IMG/VR virus record: IMGVR_UViG_3300005288_000028
Coordinates: 7,533 to 35,653 of that record
Length of the DNA stretch: 28,121 bases
Reading direction: 5' to 3' (one strand)
DNA from: a virus
This document shows positions 1-10,300 of this stretch, piece after piece. The stretch's first letter is position 1; each line of letters starts with the position of its first letter. Position numbers and translations under genes: made by a program. The notes beneath the pieces were generated by a model. The model worked only from the letters and a program-made list of their open reading frames with translations, was not told where the DNA came from and ran no database searches.

Positions 1-2735
1 TCATGCCGGGTGTAATCCGTTTCCAGCATTTTCACCGCATCGATCAACAGGTAGTGGAACGATGTAGCATGACCCATCTTCGCCAGTTCTTCCTTGGTGA
101 CCGGGTCAATGAAGAGGTCGAACAGGTTCTTCATTTCTTTGAACTGCTGCGGCTTAACCTTAGGGTCGCCCATCAACGGAACCCAGATGCCTTTCTCGTT
201 GAGATCGACACGGCTGAAGTTACCGATGTTGTTCAGCTTAGGCATACCACCGAAGATCAGGCTGGCCAACTTCTCACGACGGTTGAAGATCAGGTACTCG
301 TCGTTGAACGCAATGGCGTACTCATCTTCACCGAGCTTAGGCTTAGTGCCCATTGGAACGGTTCGAGTGGTAGCCTTGGTGACCTGGATCAGTTTGTCGA
401 TACCAAAGTAGTAGCAGAGCACCACACCAATCGGGAAGTAATACCCGCTGATGTTGATCACCGCATACTCGATAGGTGCGCGTGACAGGTTAATCCCCAT
501 CAGGCTTTCTACCGTACCGACCTCGGTGTCCCCTTGGAAGAGGTTACCGAACCCATCGATCGTCAGAGGCTGGCCATCTTTAACACCCACCAGGAATGCA
601 TCTTTCTTGGTGTAGCGCTTGTACTCAGGGTACTTGTCGAGCAACTCGTCAATCTGGAAATTCAGCTGCCCAAAGCCCGTCACAGTAATGTGCTTGAACT
701 TCTTCGCCAGAATGCTGTAGATGCGCGGAGAAACGTATTCAGGGTTGTACCCTGTACCCAGGCTGTAGACCAAAGGAGGAATCACACCCTCTCTTCGTTC
801 ACCCCGGTTACGAATCTGTTTAACCAACCACAGACCGTAATCGTCCACCACCTTCTGACTGCGCAGTACCATGAGCTTGCGGTCATAGTAGCTGGTCAAA
901 GCAACCTTGAAAGCGTTGATCTTGCGGATCGGCAGTTCCATGCGCTGCAACTGCATGTGTTGTTTAACGCCGTCCACAGTAAACGTCGCATCCTTCTGAA
1001 CTCGCGGCAGACGAATCTGGTGCGTGCTCTGGCTACCATCAACCGGATGGAGCTGGATGTTGAGAACGTCGTACGAACCTTCCACACCCGAGATGATGTC
1101 CGGACGATAATCCGATACTGCGATACCCGCGTTCTGGATACCGACCACCATCTTGGCGATATCTTTGTGCAGGAAGCGCTGGGCGTAATCTTGCTTCAGA
1201 ACAGCTGAACGGCTACGCAACATACTCTCATCAAGGACTGTGATGAAGTTTGCTTCGATCTTGCCATCCAGACTGTTGATCTCTTCAGGAGAGATCTGCA
1301 TGAACTCACCCAACGATTGACCGTTAGGCATTTCAATGCTCTGATAACGCATGCCTTTGCGCATGAACAAGTTCTGTTCCGCGACACTCAGGCGACCTTC
1401 CGCTGCACGTTCTTCCAGTGCTGCCAGGATGCCGCTTTCAGGAGTAGGGAAAGCATCCTTCTTGGTGCTGATTTCAACCGTGGTGGTTTCAACCTCCAGC
1501 AACGAGTCGTCTACCGCGGATGTCCAGTCCCCAGCAACTTCATCAGGAGTATGTTCTCCCTCGTCTCGTGCCCCCTCCACCAGTGGGTCGTTGTTTCCCT
1601 TGTTACTGCTGAAAACATCAACGAGGCTGCGATCATCAGAATAATCATCCACAAGCTCATCTTTGCCAGTAGCCGAGGTTGCTTTTCCGTTACCGGATGC
1701 TCGTCCTTGCCCTTTCGCAGTTCCCGCCTTTCCTTCAACCACTGAAGAGTCGTCTTCTTTGGCGGAGTTTCCTGCTCCTCCTGTTCCATCGCTCTTCTCC
1801 TCGTCAATCAAATCCTTCTCGGCCGCAACCCCGCGGACCAAGCCCATCAGTGCCAAGTAGAAACGCTTGGTGACGTTAAGGCGCTTAGGCGAGACGACGT
1901 GTGGCTTGTCCTCGCCATCCTTGACTTTCGGGTTTAGCTCATCGAGCCATTCCTTGATCGTCTTGACGTTGATGATCAACGCTTTGCTGTTGGCGGTGAA
2001 GATCCAGTGAAGGTCTTCCTGCGCCTGAGCGGTCAGCTTGTTGAACTGACTGTACTCGTAATCACCCAACAGGAACGCCAGCAAATCCAGCAGCCAGTAC
2101 GAACCCTCACCCTTGGTTACCCGAAGAGATTGGTTAGAAGGAACTGGAAGGCCTTCTTTAAAGCTTCCGATATACTTTTCATAGTCGACCATCAACTCTT
2201 TGTAAGGTGGAATGTTGATCGGCAGTTCCAGCCGCAAGAACTGCTTCCGTGTCGCCTTCTCTGCTTCCGTGTTCACACCTTCCATCAGCATGTTCAGACG
2301 GTTGTAGTGAACCTCGAAGTTAACGAAGGTAGCGGCACGCTGCGCCCAGGTCTTGTCTGCGATCCCGTAGTTCTTAACAATCAGCGCATCAGCCCGGCGG
2401 TAAACCGTGTTGATGTCCTTGGTCCAGTTGTAGGTGTAATGGCTAGCCCGATAGGACTGGATAGCTTTCTTGACGTCGAAAGCCAGCACACGACCATGAC
2501 CCATGACCGGGGTGAAACGTGGAACGAACTCGATGAAGACATTTTCGGGGAAGTTGGAGATGAAGGCTTCCGACACCGAAGGACCGTACTCCGTAGCCAG
2601 CTTAGGTACGTAGTGCACCACAGCCATCTTCGGCATGACAATCTCGCTCACCCCGATGAAGTTAGGGTCGATCAGCTCTTGTTTCTTCCGCTGCACAAAC
2701 AGCTTGAAGAACTCACTGTACGTAAGAAGCCGCAT
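1..2735 (-). CDS. Phage RNA polymerase beta-like subunit, N-terminal part (gp178-like), cut by window edge
   Basis: The minus frame stays open from an ATG at 2735 to the window edge, giving 911 residues with no stop, so the C-terminus is missing. A strong ribosome site (GAGGAG) lies in the end of the upstream beta' gene, whose stop is only 2 bases before this ATG. Around residues 580-605 a segment reading TFTVDGVKQHMQLQRMELP resembles the FIINGTE...SQLHRSPG region of bacterial beta, and a later segment (YYFPIGVVLCYYFG) resembles the KLPATIILRAL region. Residues about 305-425 are a low-complexity Gly/Ser/Asp/Glu stretch, probably a disordered insertion. In phiKZ the equivalent polypeptide belongs to the polymerase packaged in the virion, which transcribes early genes. 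The assignment rests on these weak motifs plus the neighbouring beta' and giant wall-hydrolase genes; the catalytic core is not visible here. Confidence 0.75.
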   Translation of the reverse strand, partial: MRLLTYSEFFKLFVQRKKQELIDPNFIGVSEIVMPKMAVVHYVPKLATEYGPSVSEAFISNFPENVFIEFVPRFTPVMGHGRVLAFDVKKAIQSYRASHYTYNWTKDINTVYRRADALIVKNYGIADKTWAQRAATFVNFEVHYNRLNMLMEGVNTEAEKATRKQFLRLELPINIPPYKELMVDYEKYIGSFKEGLPVPSNQSLRVTKGEGSYWLLDLLAFLLGDYEYSQFNKLTAQAQEDLHWIFTANSKALIINVKTIKEWLDELNPKVKDGEDKPHVVSPKRLNVTKRFYLALMGLVRGVAAEKDLIDEEKSDGTGGAGNSAKEDDSSVVEGKAGTAKGQGRASGNGKATSATGKDELVDDYSDDRSLVDVFSSNKGNNDPLVEGARDEGEHTPDEVAGDWTSAVDDSLLEVETTTVEISTKKDAFPTPESGILAALEERAAEGRLSVAEQNLFMRKGMRYQSIEMPNGQSLGEFMQISPEEINSLDGKIEANFITVLDESMLRSRSAVLKQDYAQRFLHKDIAKMVVGIQNAGIAVSDYRPDIISGVEGSYDVLNIQLHPVDGSQSTHQIRLPRVQKDATFTVDGVKQHMQLQRMELPIRKINAFKVALTSYYDRKLMVLRSQKVVDDYGLWLVKQIRNRGERREGVIPPLVYSLGTGYNPEYVSPRIYSILAKKFKHITVTGFGQLNFQIDELLDKYPEYKRYTKKDAFLVGVKDGQPLTIDGFGNLFQGDTEVGTVESLMGINLSRAPIEYAVINISGYYFPIGVVLCYYFGIDKLIQVTKATTRTVPMGTKPKLGEDEYAIAFNDEYLIFNRREKLASLIFGGMPKLNNIGNFSRVDLNEKGIWVPLMGDPKVKPQQFKEMKNLFDLFIDPVTKEELAKMGHATSFHYLLIDAVKMLETDYTRH

Positions 2736-2737
2736 TG

Positions 2738-4354
2738 TTACTCCTCAAGGCCACTCGTAGCAGCCTTCAACATAAACAGAATCGGTTCGTTAACAGGGTC
2801 ATAAAGGAAACGACCGCTGCCACTGATGTAGTACTCGCGCTTGCCAAAGAGGGCATGAACTTCGTTCTTACTGTCCTCGGCGTTTACGCTGTTGCTGTTC
2901 AGCTGGTCACCGTCGTGGTCGGAGTCGTAGCCTGCTTCACGGGAAGGGTCAACCGACATGGCGTCGAAGTAATCCGGCCGCTCAGTCCGATGCGGATACC
3001 GCATACAGGTTTCCATGACTTCCCATTCCGTGGTGCGAATGGTCCGAGGCTTAGCCCCTGCAATCGTCACCAGGTTCACCTTCGCCGGAACGATAGAGCC
3101 GATACCAATGATCGGGTAACGTGTCTGCTGGGTGATCTGTTCCATGATGGTCGATTGACACGACAGGTAGAACAGCTCCATGTATGTGATGGGTTTAACG
3201 AACTTCCGATCCTTGCCTTCTGGGAGATCGTTAATGTCATGCAACACACACACGTCTTCACCGTCGTCATAAACGAGAGCGAGGTAGTGTTTGTCGATGA
3301 TGATCTCTTTGTTGCGCAGGTGGATGTTCGAGAAGCCATTGAAGAGTTTGTTCAACCCGGTAAAGGTCGACCACTTCTCCACGGTGCTTGGTGCCACTTC
3401 GACGTACTCGTATTCGAGGGTCTTGGTGTTCACCAGCTTGATGGTCAGCGAGCCTGAGGTGAAGATGTTTTGCAGGTACTTGCTGAGCAGCGCATGGACA
3501 CAGACGTACTGGTTGTTCAACAGCGCTTGGTACAGACCGATGTCCGTCGAGTTAGGGTTAACCCCGTTGGTCTTGAACAAGTCAGCCCGGGAAACCTTAC
3601 GCGCAGTAATAACGTTACGCGTACCCGACACCACACCCCGAGTGGACAGACGACGCTGAAACAGACCACCTTTACCTTCAGTCAGGCCGAAGAGGTAAGC
3701 ATCGATATCGTTGAACGCATTCTGCAAGCCCCAGCGCACGTTGTCGTACAGCGGGTTCTCGGCATCACGAGCACTACCCAGGCTAATCACCCGAGTCTTA
3801 AAGATCAGCTTGCGATACAACTCAGTGATTTCTGGCTCAGTCGGTGCGCCGTTCGGTTGGAACTGGATATCCCGCAAACCCGCTGGGATCACCAACACCT
3901 TATTACTGACCGCAACGTCCTTGAACTGGCTGACCATTTTCACCCGTTGCTTACGTTTGTAAGAATCGGTGCTGGCCGGAACGATTTCGTGGAAGTGACG
4001 CATAAAGAAAGCAAAACCCGTTTCCCCATCGAGGATGTTGGATTTTATGAAATCTTTAGCCTCCGAATCCCACACCGCGTATTCCGTTCCTTTGAGAATG
4101 CCCAGGTACAGAGATTTTATTTGTGTCAGTGCTTTGAAGTAGGTTGGGTTGAAGAGCCCGAGCTTTGTGTCAATGAACGCTTCTGTTTTATCGCGCTCTT
4201 TACTGCCCAACTTACCGAAGATCTCTAAGGAGTAAAGACCCTCGTCATTCAAATTCTGGGTCATGCCTTCAAAGGCGTCTGTGGACGTAACCTCTTTGAA
4301 GATACCCGGCGTGATAGACTTGGGGTCTAACAGCTTAAGGTTTGTGGGTTTCAT
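2738..4354 (-). CDS. Phage RNA polymerase beta'-like subunit, N-terminal half (gp180-like)
   Basis: This 538-residue protein carries DSDHDGDQLN at residues 477-486, matching the universal NADFDGDQM loop of beta' whose three aspartates (here D479, D481, D483) hold the catalytic magnesium. Before it, TRYPIIGIGSIVPAKV fits the segment that precedes this loop in other multisubunit polymerases. The protein ends about 55 residues after the loop, so the rest of beta' (bridge helix, trigger loop) must be a separate polypeptide, as in phiKZ, where beta' is split. Near the N-terminus, LGLFNPTYFKALTQIKSLYLGIL resembles the [20 protein letters not shown] region of beta', but no CxC/CxxC zinc ribbon precedes it. 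It is the first gene of a minus-strand pair with the beta fragment and diverges from the giant virion gene over a 27-base gap. It probably acts in the virion polymerase; a role in the second, non-virion polymerase is less likely because of the neighbours. Confidence 0.88.
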   Translation of the reverse strand: MKPTNLKLLDPKSITPGIFKEVTSTDAFEGMTQNLNDEGLYSLEIFGKLGSKERDKTEAFIDTKLGLFNPTYFKALTQIKSLYLGILKGTEYAVWDSEAKDFIKSNILDGETGFAFFMRHFHEIVPASTDSYKRKQRVKMVSQFKDVAVSNKVLVIPAGLRDIQFQPNGAPTEPEITELYRKLIFKTRVISLGSARDAENPLYDNVRWGLQNAFNDIDAYLFGLTEGKGGLFQRRLSTRGVVSGTRNVITARKVSRADLFKTNGVNPNSTDIGLYQALLNNQYVCVHALLSKYLQNIFTSGSLTIKLVNTKTLEYEYVEVAPSTVEKWSTFTGLNKLFNGFSNIHLRNKEIIIDKHYLALVYDDGEDVCVLHDINDLPEGKDRKFVKPITYMELFYLSCQSTIMEQITQQTRYPIIGIGSIVPAKVNLVTIAGAKPRTIRTTEWEVMETCMRYPHRTERPDYFDAMSVDPSREAGYDSDHDGDQLNSNSVNAEDSKNEVHALFGKREYYISGSGRFLYDPVNEPILFMLKAATSGLEE

Positions 4355-4381
4355 TCAAATTTCCCTTTAGTAGGAGTTAGC

Positions 4382-7300
4382 ATGGCTGCTAATGATGATT
4401 TTGATTCATGGGGCGACGATCCCTTTGAAGGGAGCATGGATTTTGACAGTGATTTTGATGCTCCTGACAAACGAGGCTTCCTGAATTCGTTCACTTCTGG
4501 TTTTCTGAAAGGCCTCGTTGACAAGACCGTCGGTGACACCGACGCCCGAATCGACACCTTGAAGATGGTGTTGCCACGCACTTACCTTGGGGCCTTCACC
4601 ACGATGGCCGACCTGAGCCGTCGCAAAGCTGCATTGTTGCAAGAGATCCAGGGCGACTCTTACGAGGCGGTCAAGGATCTGCAATACCTCGCAGGACGGG
4701 CCGGGGCTAAGCTCAGCAAAGGAACCCCTAATAGAATCGGCGACGCTTTCTCTGAATTCAGCAAGAAGGATTTCAGCGATTGGGAACGTTCCGAAAGTTC
4801 TTCCAGTGACAGCCAAGAAGGCATTGCGGATACCACTGACGAAGATGTGAAGGAAGCCTTAGCCCACGCTGATGCCAACTCCATCTTGGAACGTGAAACC
4901 ATGATGGGTGTCGGTAGCAATATCACCGACATGATGGCGACTGTAGGTGGTCGTACCATGGCTCGCTTGGGCGCCATGAACAACAGTGGTGTTCGCACCA
5001 ACCAACTGTTGGAACAAATCGTTGACTACCAACGTCGTGTGCAGGCTCGTAATGATGCTTTGAAACTGAACATCATGACGCGGTCTTACCTGACGTCGGC
5101 AAAGTACTACAAGTTCTCTGAAGCGGCTAACCATCGCATCATCACGGAACTGAAGAACCTTAACGTCAGCTCGGCAAAGTCGGACTACGAGAAGACCACC
5201 CACTCCCAGGCGGTTCGCAAGAGTGTGCGGGAATCCGTGTTCAACACCGTCAAGGACAAGATCGGCGGTATTGCTGGTTTCCTCGATGAGCGCTTTGGTA
5301 AGGATGCGCGTTCGGCTTTTGGTCGTGACGTAAGCGAAGTCACCGGTGGCCTCCGCATGGCAGCCGAGATGACCGAAGGGATGGACATCAACCTGGGGAA
5401 CATGCTGGGTAATGCGGCAGCGGGGATCTTCATCAACAACCTGCCTCGCATGGCCAAGTCCGGCAAAGCTCAACAATACCTCCAGAGCTTCAAGAAGAAG
5501 TTTCCTGCGCAGGCTAAGTGGGCTGAAGATGCCTACGCCCGCATCACTGACCTGGGTAACGTCGCGTCCTACGGCTTGAGCAACGCCGAAGAACTGACCA
5601 ACACCATGTCGAAGTATTACCAGGGCGGCCACTCCTTTAATGAAGCGGAGTCTTACGAGGAGTACATCGACACGCTGCCTGCGGATCAAATCCCTCTCAA
5701 GAAGTTCGAGTGGACGATTCTGCACAACGCGAAAAAGATGGGTAACAAAGCCATCGCGGGTGTGTTTGACAACATGTCCCGTCCTGGTGGTACTCGCTAC
5801 AGCATGGCGCGCCGTACGCTGGAAGATAGCTTCGATGCTCAGCTGTGGAACAAACGTTCGGACCGTACGTTGAATGAAGTATTACCAGGGTTGCTCGGTC
5901 AGATTCACCTGTCGCTGGAGAAATTCCGGACTGGCAATGATGACCTGCGGGAAATCACCTACGACTACGTCAAGGGTAAGTTCGTCAACCACAACCAGAA
6001 GATCAGTACTGCGCTTAACACAGTGCTGGACAAACGTCAGTTCGGTACTCAGGCTGACATGGCGACTCGGTTGGCTGAACAACTGGACAGTGACAACGCG
6101 TTGACCCCAGCGGCTAAGAAAGAGCTGGCCTATCGCTTGGCACAAGACACCGATGCTCAATTGGGGTTCAGTCCTTACAACTACCTGCACACCGATAAAG
6201 AACACGACGTGCCACCGGCGATTGCTGCTGAGATCAAGAAAATGATCCAAGCGCAGTTCGGCATTACCGATGAGCACATCAAGCAGTTCAATACCGGCAC
6301 AGACGTTGACCGTGGCAAGATGCTGGCTTATCTGCCGACCGAGGCTGGTCGTGCTAAGGCTAACGAAGTAGCGTCGTCTGCACGGTCTCTGGGAGCCTTT
6401 GTACCTGACCTGACGAATAAGGTCGACCTCCTCAAGGCAGCCGGTTACTACGACTCCATGAAAGAGGCCGGTCTGATCATCACGGAGAACGGTCAGGATT
6501 ACCTGAACAAATCGTTGACGGATAAAACCCTGCGCTCGTTCATCGACAATCCCGATCAATCCACGGCAGTTCCACATGCTCCGGATTCTCCGTTGTTGCC
6601 GAGTCGTGCATTTGGTGGACCGGGTACACCTCCGGGTGGGGTTCCGCCTACGTTCGCGTGGCCGGATTACCCAGAGTTCAAATGGCCGGCGTATCCTGAG
6701 TTTAAGTGGCCTGAAATCCCAACACCAGAACCATTGAACCTGAATGGACTGGAAGAGCTGACCAAGTCGTTGAACGGCATGACCGGCTTGAAAGACAGCA
6801 TGGATCAGTTGGGCAAGAACTTCTCGGGCTATCGTCCACCAGAGGCTGGTCCTGCGGTTGATCTGCTCCCGGTAACCTCTGCCATGGACAAGATGACAGA
6901 GCGCCTTGAATCGCTTCTCACGCTGGCTGGGACCCGTAACCAGATCCTGACCGATATCCTGATGCGTCAACCCCCTGAACAGAAGCCTCTTTCTGACAGT
7001 GACGAGAAGGAAGTCTCCCGGGAAAAGAAAAGTATCCTTGATAAACTGAAGGCTACCTCTTTCCGTGACATGTTTAATGGGGGCGTGGACAAGATCCTCG
7101 ATAACCAGCCGCTGATCCTGGGTGGGTTGTTGGGTGGTCTGGCTGGCTTGGCGGTGTACAACCCGAAAGGGGCGGCACTGTTAGCGGGTGGCGCGGCAGT
7201 CGCAACGGCCTACATGAAAATGAAGAGCCTGACTACCGCGCGTTCGGCCAAGGCTGATGAAGACTTGTACGAAGAAGGGTCTGATGTACCGATCCTGGAA

Positions 7301-10300
7301 GCGAACAAGCTGACTCGCGGTGATTATCTGGACATGACGACCGGGTTCATCATCGACAGCTGGGACAAGATCACAGGCAGCGTTAAGGACATCTCCAACA
7401 ACACCATCATCGGTGCTCGTCGTCTGGCGGGCAAGCTGTTTAACCAAGAGAACAAGGAAGTGTTCATCTCTGGTTTGAGCAAGCTGCGGGACATGATGTT
7501 GAAAGCCTACAAGACGTTGGATCCGTTTGCTCGGGTTAAGCGTTGGGGCGAAGCCTTGAAAACCCGTTTCTACCAAATGGATGTGTACAGAGAAGGGGAA
7601 GATTCTCCGGTGCTCGTTGGGAAACGATTTGCATCGGGTGCTTATTGCAAGCGCAACGAATCGGGTGAGTTGGAAGTCATCAACGGTTGGAACGAGATCG
7701 ACGGTCCGGTGTACACGCCTGAGGGCGACATCATCATTACTCAGGAAGAGTACGACCGTGGGTTGCGCACCTCGATGGGTGTGAGCGTCAACAAGCTTCA
7801 GGAAGGTTCGAAGAAGCTGGGACGTTTGGGTCTGGACTTCCTTGGCAAGATCAAGGACAAGGCTAACCCGTTCATGCGAGGTGTGGTGGACAAGTCGAAA
7901 GACCTGGTCAGTGTCAACTATACACCAATCGTGAATGCTGTAGATCGTATCTACCACTTGCTGTTGAAGCACTGGGGTTACGACATTCCATCGGGAGAAC
8001 CGGAAGTTCCTGAAGCCACTGAGGCGGCAGTGCCGGTTAAGCAACCTTCCGAGGAGCCTGTCGCTGCGGTCGATGACGACAAGCCTGTTCCGAAGAATGC
8101 CACGGTTAAACAGAAGTCCCCTCTGGAAGAAGCCATCGCGGCTAAGAAAGAGGAACTCACCAGCAACGGACCTGCGGGGCGCTTGAACTCTCTGGCTGAT
8201 AAGAAAGTCCAAGCCAAAAACAAAAAGGAAGGCATGGTCAAAGATGCGATTATCCATATCGCTGAGAACTTTGGCTTTGGTGAGAAGCCAGGCGACAAGA
8301 AGAAGAAAGAATCGATGGGTCTGTTTGGCCTGCTGAAGATGGGTTTCGGCGGGATCATGGGAATCATGGGTGGGATTAGCAAGTTCTTCACCAGAACTCT
8401 CCTGGGTGGATTCACGACTCTCTTCAAGTTTGCTGGGCTGGGCTTACGGGTGTTGCCGATGCTGGCGACTGGTATTGCGGCAGTGGCTAAGGGCATCTTC
8501 ACCCTGATCAAGACGCGTAGCCTGACTGAGGCTGGTGGTAGTCTGATGGATACCCTCAGTGGCGGCGGCGCTGGCGGTCGACGTGGTCGTCGTGGTGGTC
8601 GTCCTCCGCGCACCAACGGTGGGAAGATGGCGTTCGGTGGCAAAGCGATCGGCGCGGGTCTGGCCGTTGGGATGGCGACCGACTACCTGATGGACTCCGG
8701 TATCGTTGATGAAGGTTCTGCAACCGAAAGCGTCTTGGGTGCGGCTGGTACTGCGGCGAACGTCGTGGGTACGTATCAGTTGGCTACCGGTGTCGCGGGT
8801 GCTGTAGGTGTCGACGTAAGCGCTGGCGCTTTGGCCGCAGGGGCTGGTACTGCTGTGGCGGGCGCGGGTACTTGGTTGGCGGGGACTGCTGCGGCAGGTT
8901 GGATTGCCAATGCGGGGATTGCGGCTGCTCCATTGCTGTTGAACCCTTACGTGTTGGCGGCGATTGCGGTGGGTGCTGCCGGTTATGGTATCTATCGTTA
9001 CATCAATCGCGGCGGTGGTAAGCAGCTTGAAATTCGTATGGCGCAATACGGTATCTCTGATCCGGAAGGCGACTTGGCGAAGAAGGTACTGAAAGCGGAA
9101 GAGATGCTGACGAATCACGTCGTCATTGGGAATGCTCGAGCCTCGTTCTCGAAAGAAAGCCCGATTAACGAAGTGATCCAGATGTTTGTCACGGATCCGA
9201 AGAACAACAAGGAAATCGGCGACGTATTTACTTGGTTCAACGGTCGTTTCAAACCAGTGCTGTTGACGTACATGGCTTGCCTCGATGCCGTCAAGATTAA
9301 AACCTTGAAGGAGTATGACGAAGGTAAGTCGCAGGACGTTTACAAGGTGGCGAAACAAGCCCACCAAGCATTGGGCAGTGTACAGCCGTATCCGTACTCT
9401 GTCGTCGCGAAGATTGACGCTGACACTCCGATCTTGCCTGAGAAGCAAACGATCATCCGTGTTAACAACCTGTTGAAGGAGCTGAAGGAGTACGTTGATC
9501 GTCACACTGATTCGGCGGACCTGAAAGCTGTTGATGTTCCTGTCAACCGCACGAAGGACTCCCTGGAGCGTGAAAAGGCTGCTCTCCAGAAAGAGGTGGA
9601 TGCCCCTCGGAGTTTCTTCGAGAGCTCTGACAAGATCGCCAAGATCGACAAAGCTACAACTCGCCTTAGCCAGATCGATAAGGACATCGCCCAGCTTAAC
9701 TCGTCGTACAAGGTTGGTAAGGTTGTCGGGGATATTTACATCAAGGACATGATGCCCGATAACAAAGCAATGGATCTCATGACCGCCGTTCGTGTGGCCT
9801 GCTACGGTAACAGCGAGGATATTCCTTGGCGTGTCGAAGCGGTGCTGAAACTCGAGCGCTACTGTGAGCCGTTGTTTGCTGACCGTGGGGAGACCATGGA
9901 GTTCACCGGGCAAATTGGTGATCTGTTTGGCCTGTTCAAAGATTCCTTCCGTGTAGATAAGGGTCAAGCCGACGATTGGTGTCTGTGGTTCCGTGACCGG
10001 TTCTTGCCGGTTCTGACGAACTACATGAACACCATGAAGCAGTATCGTCGCGGTCGTCCTGCGGTGGTGTGGAAAACCTTGTCGGCAACGGCTCGGTATG
10101 AGATCGCCAAAGCACTGACTGAAACCAAAGGTAAAGGAACCCTCTGGTTTGACTTCTCGATCTGGACTGTACGTGCTTCGCCATTCAAAGATAGCCGATC
10201 GTCGGAGAAGCCTGACAAGGTAGACCGGATGCTGAAGCTGTTGGGCGAAGCCAGTACACAAGCCCGCTTGAAAGATCCTGAAGGGGAAGCCGGTAAGACC

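Noticed and set aside
1-2735. Several plus-strand open frames of 65-265 codons (for example 2007-2804 and 534-1208)
   Set aside because: They lie opposite the continuous minus-strand beta-like frame, lack sensible ribosome sites, and give Arg/Val/Gln-rich low-quality translations.
5882-8257. Minus-strand open frames of about 360 codons inside the giant virion gene
   Set aside because: They are antisense shadows of the same coding region and have no domain resemblance.
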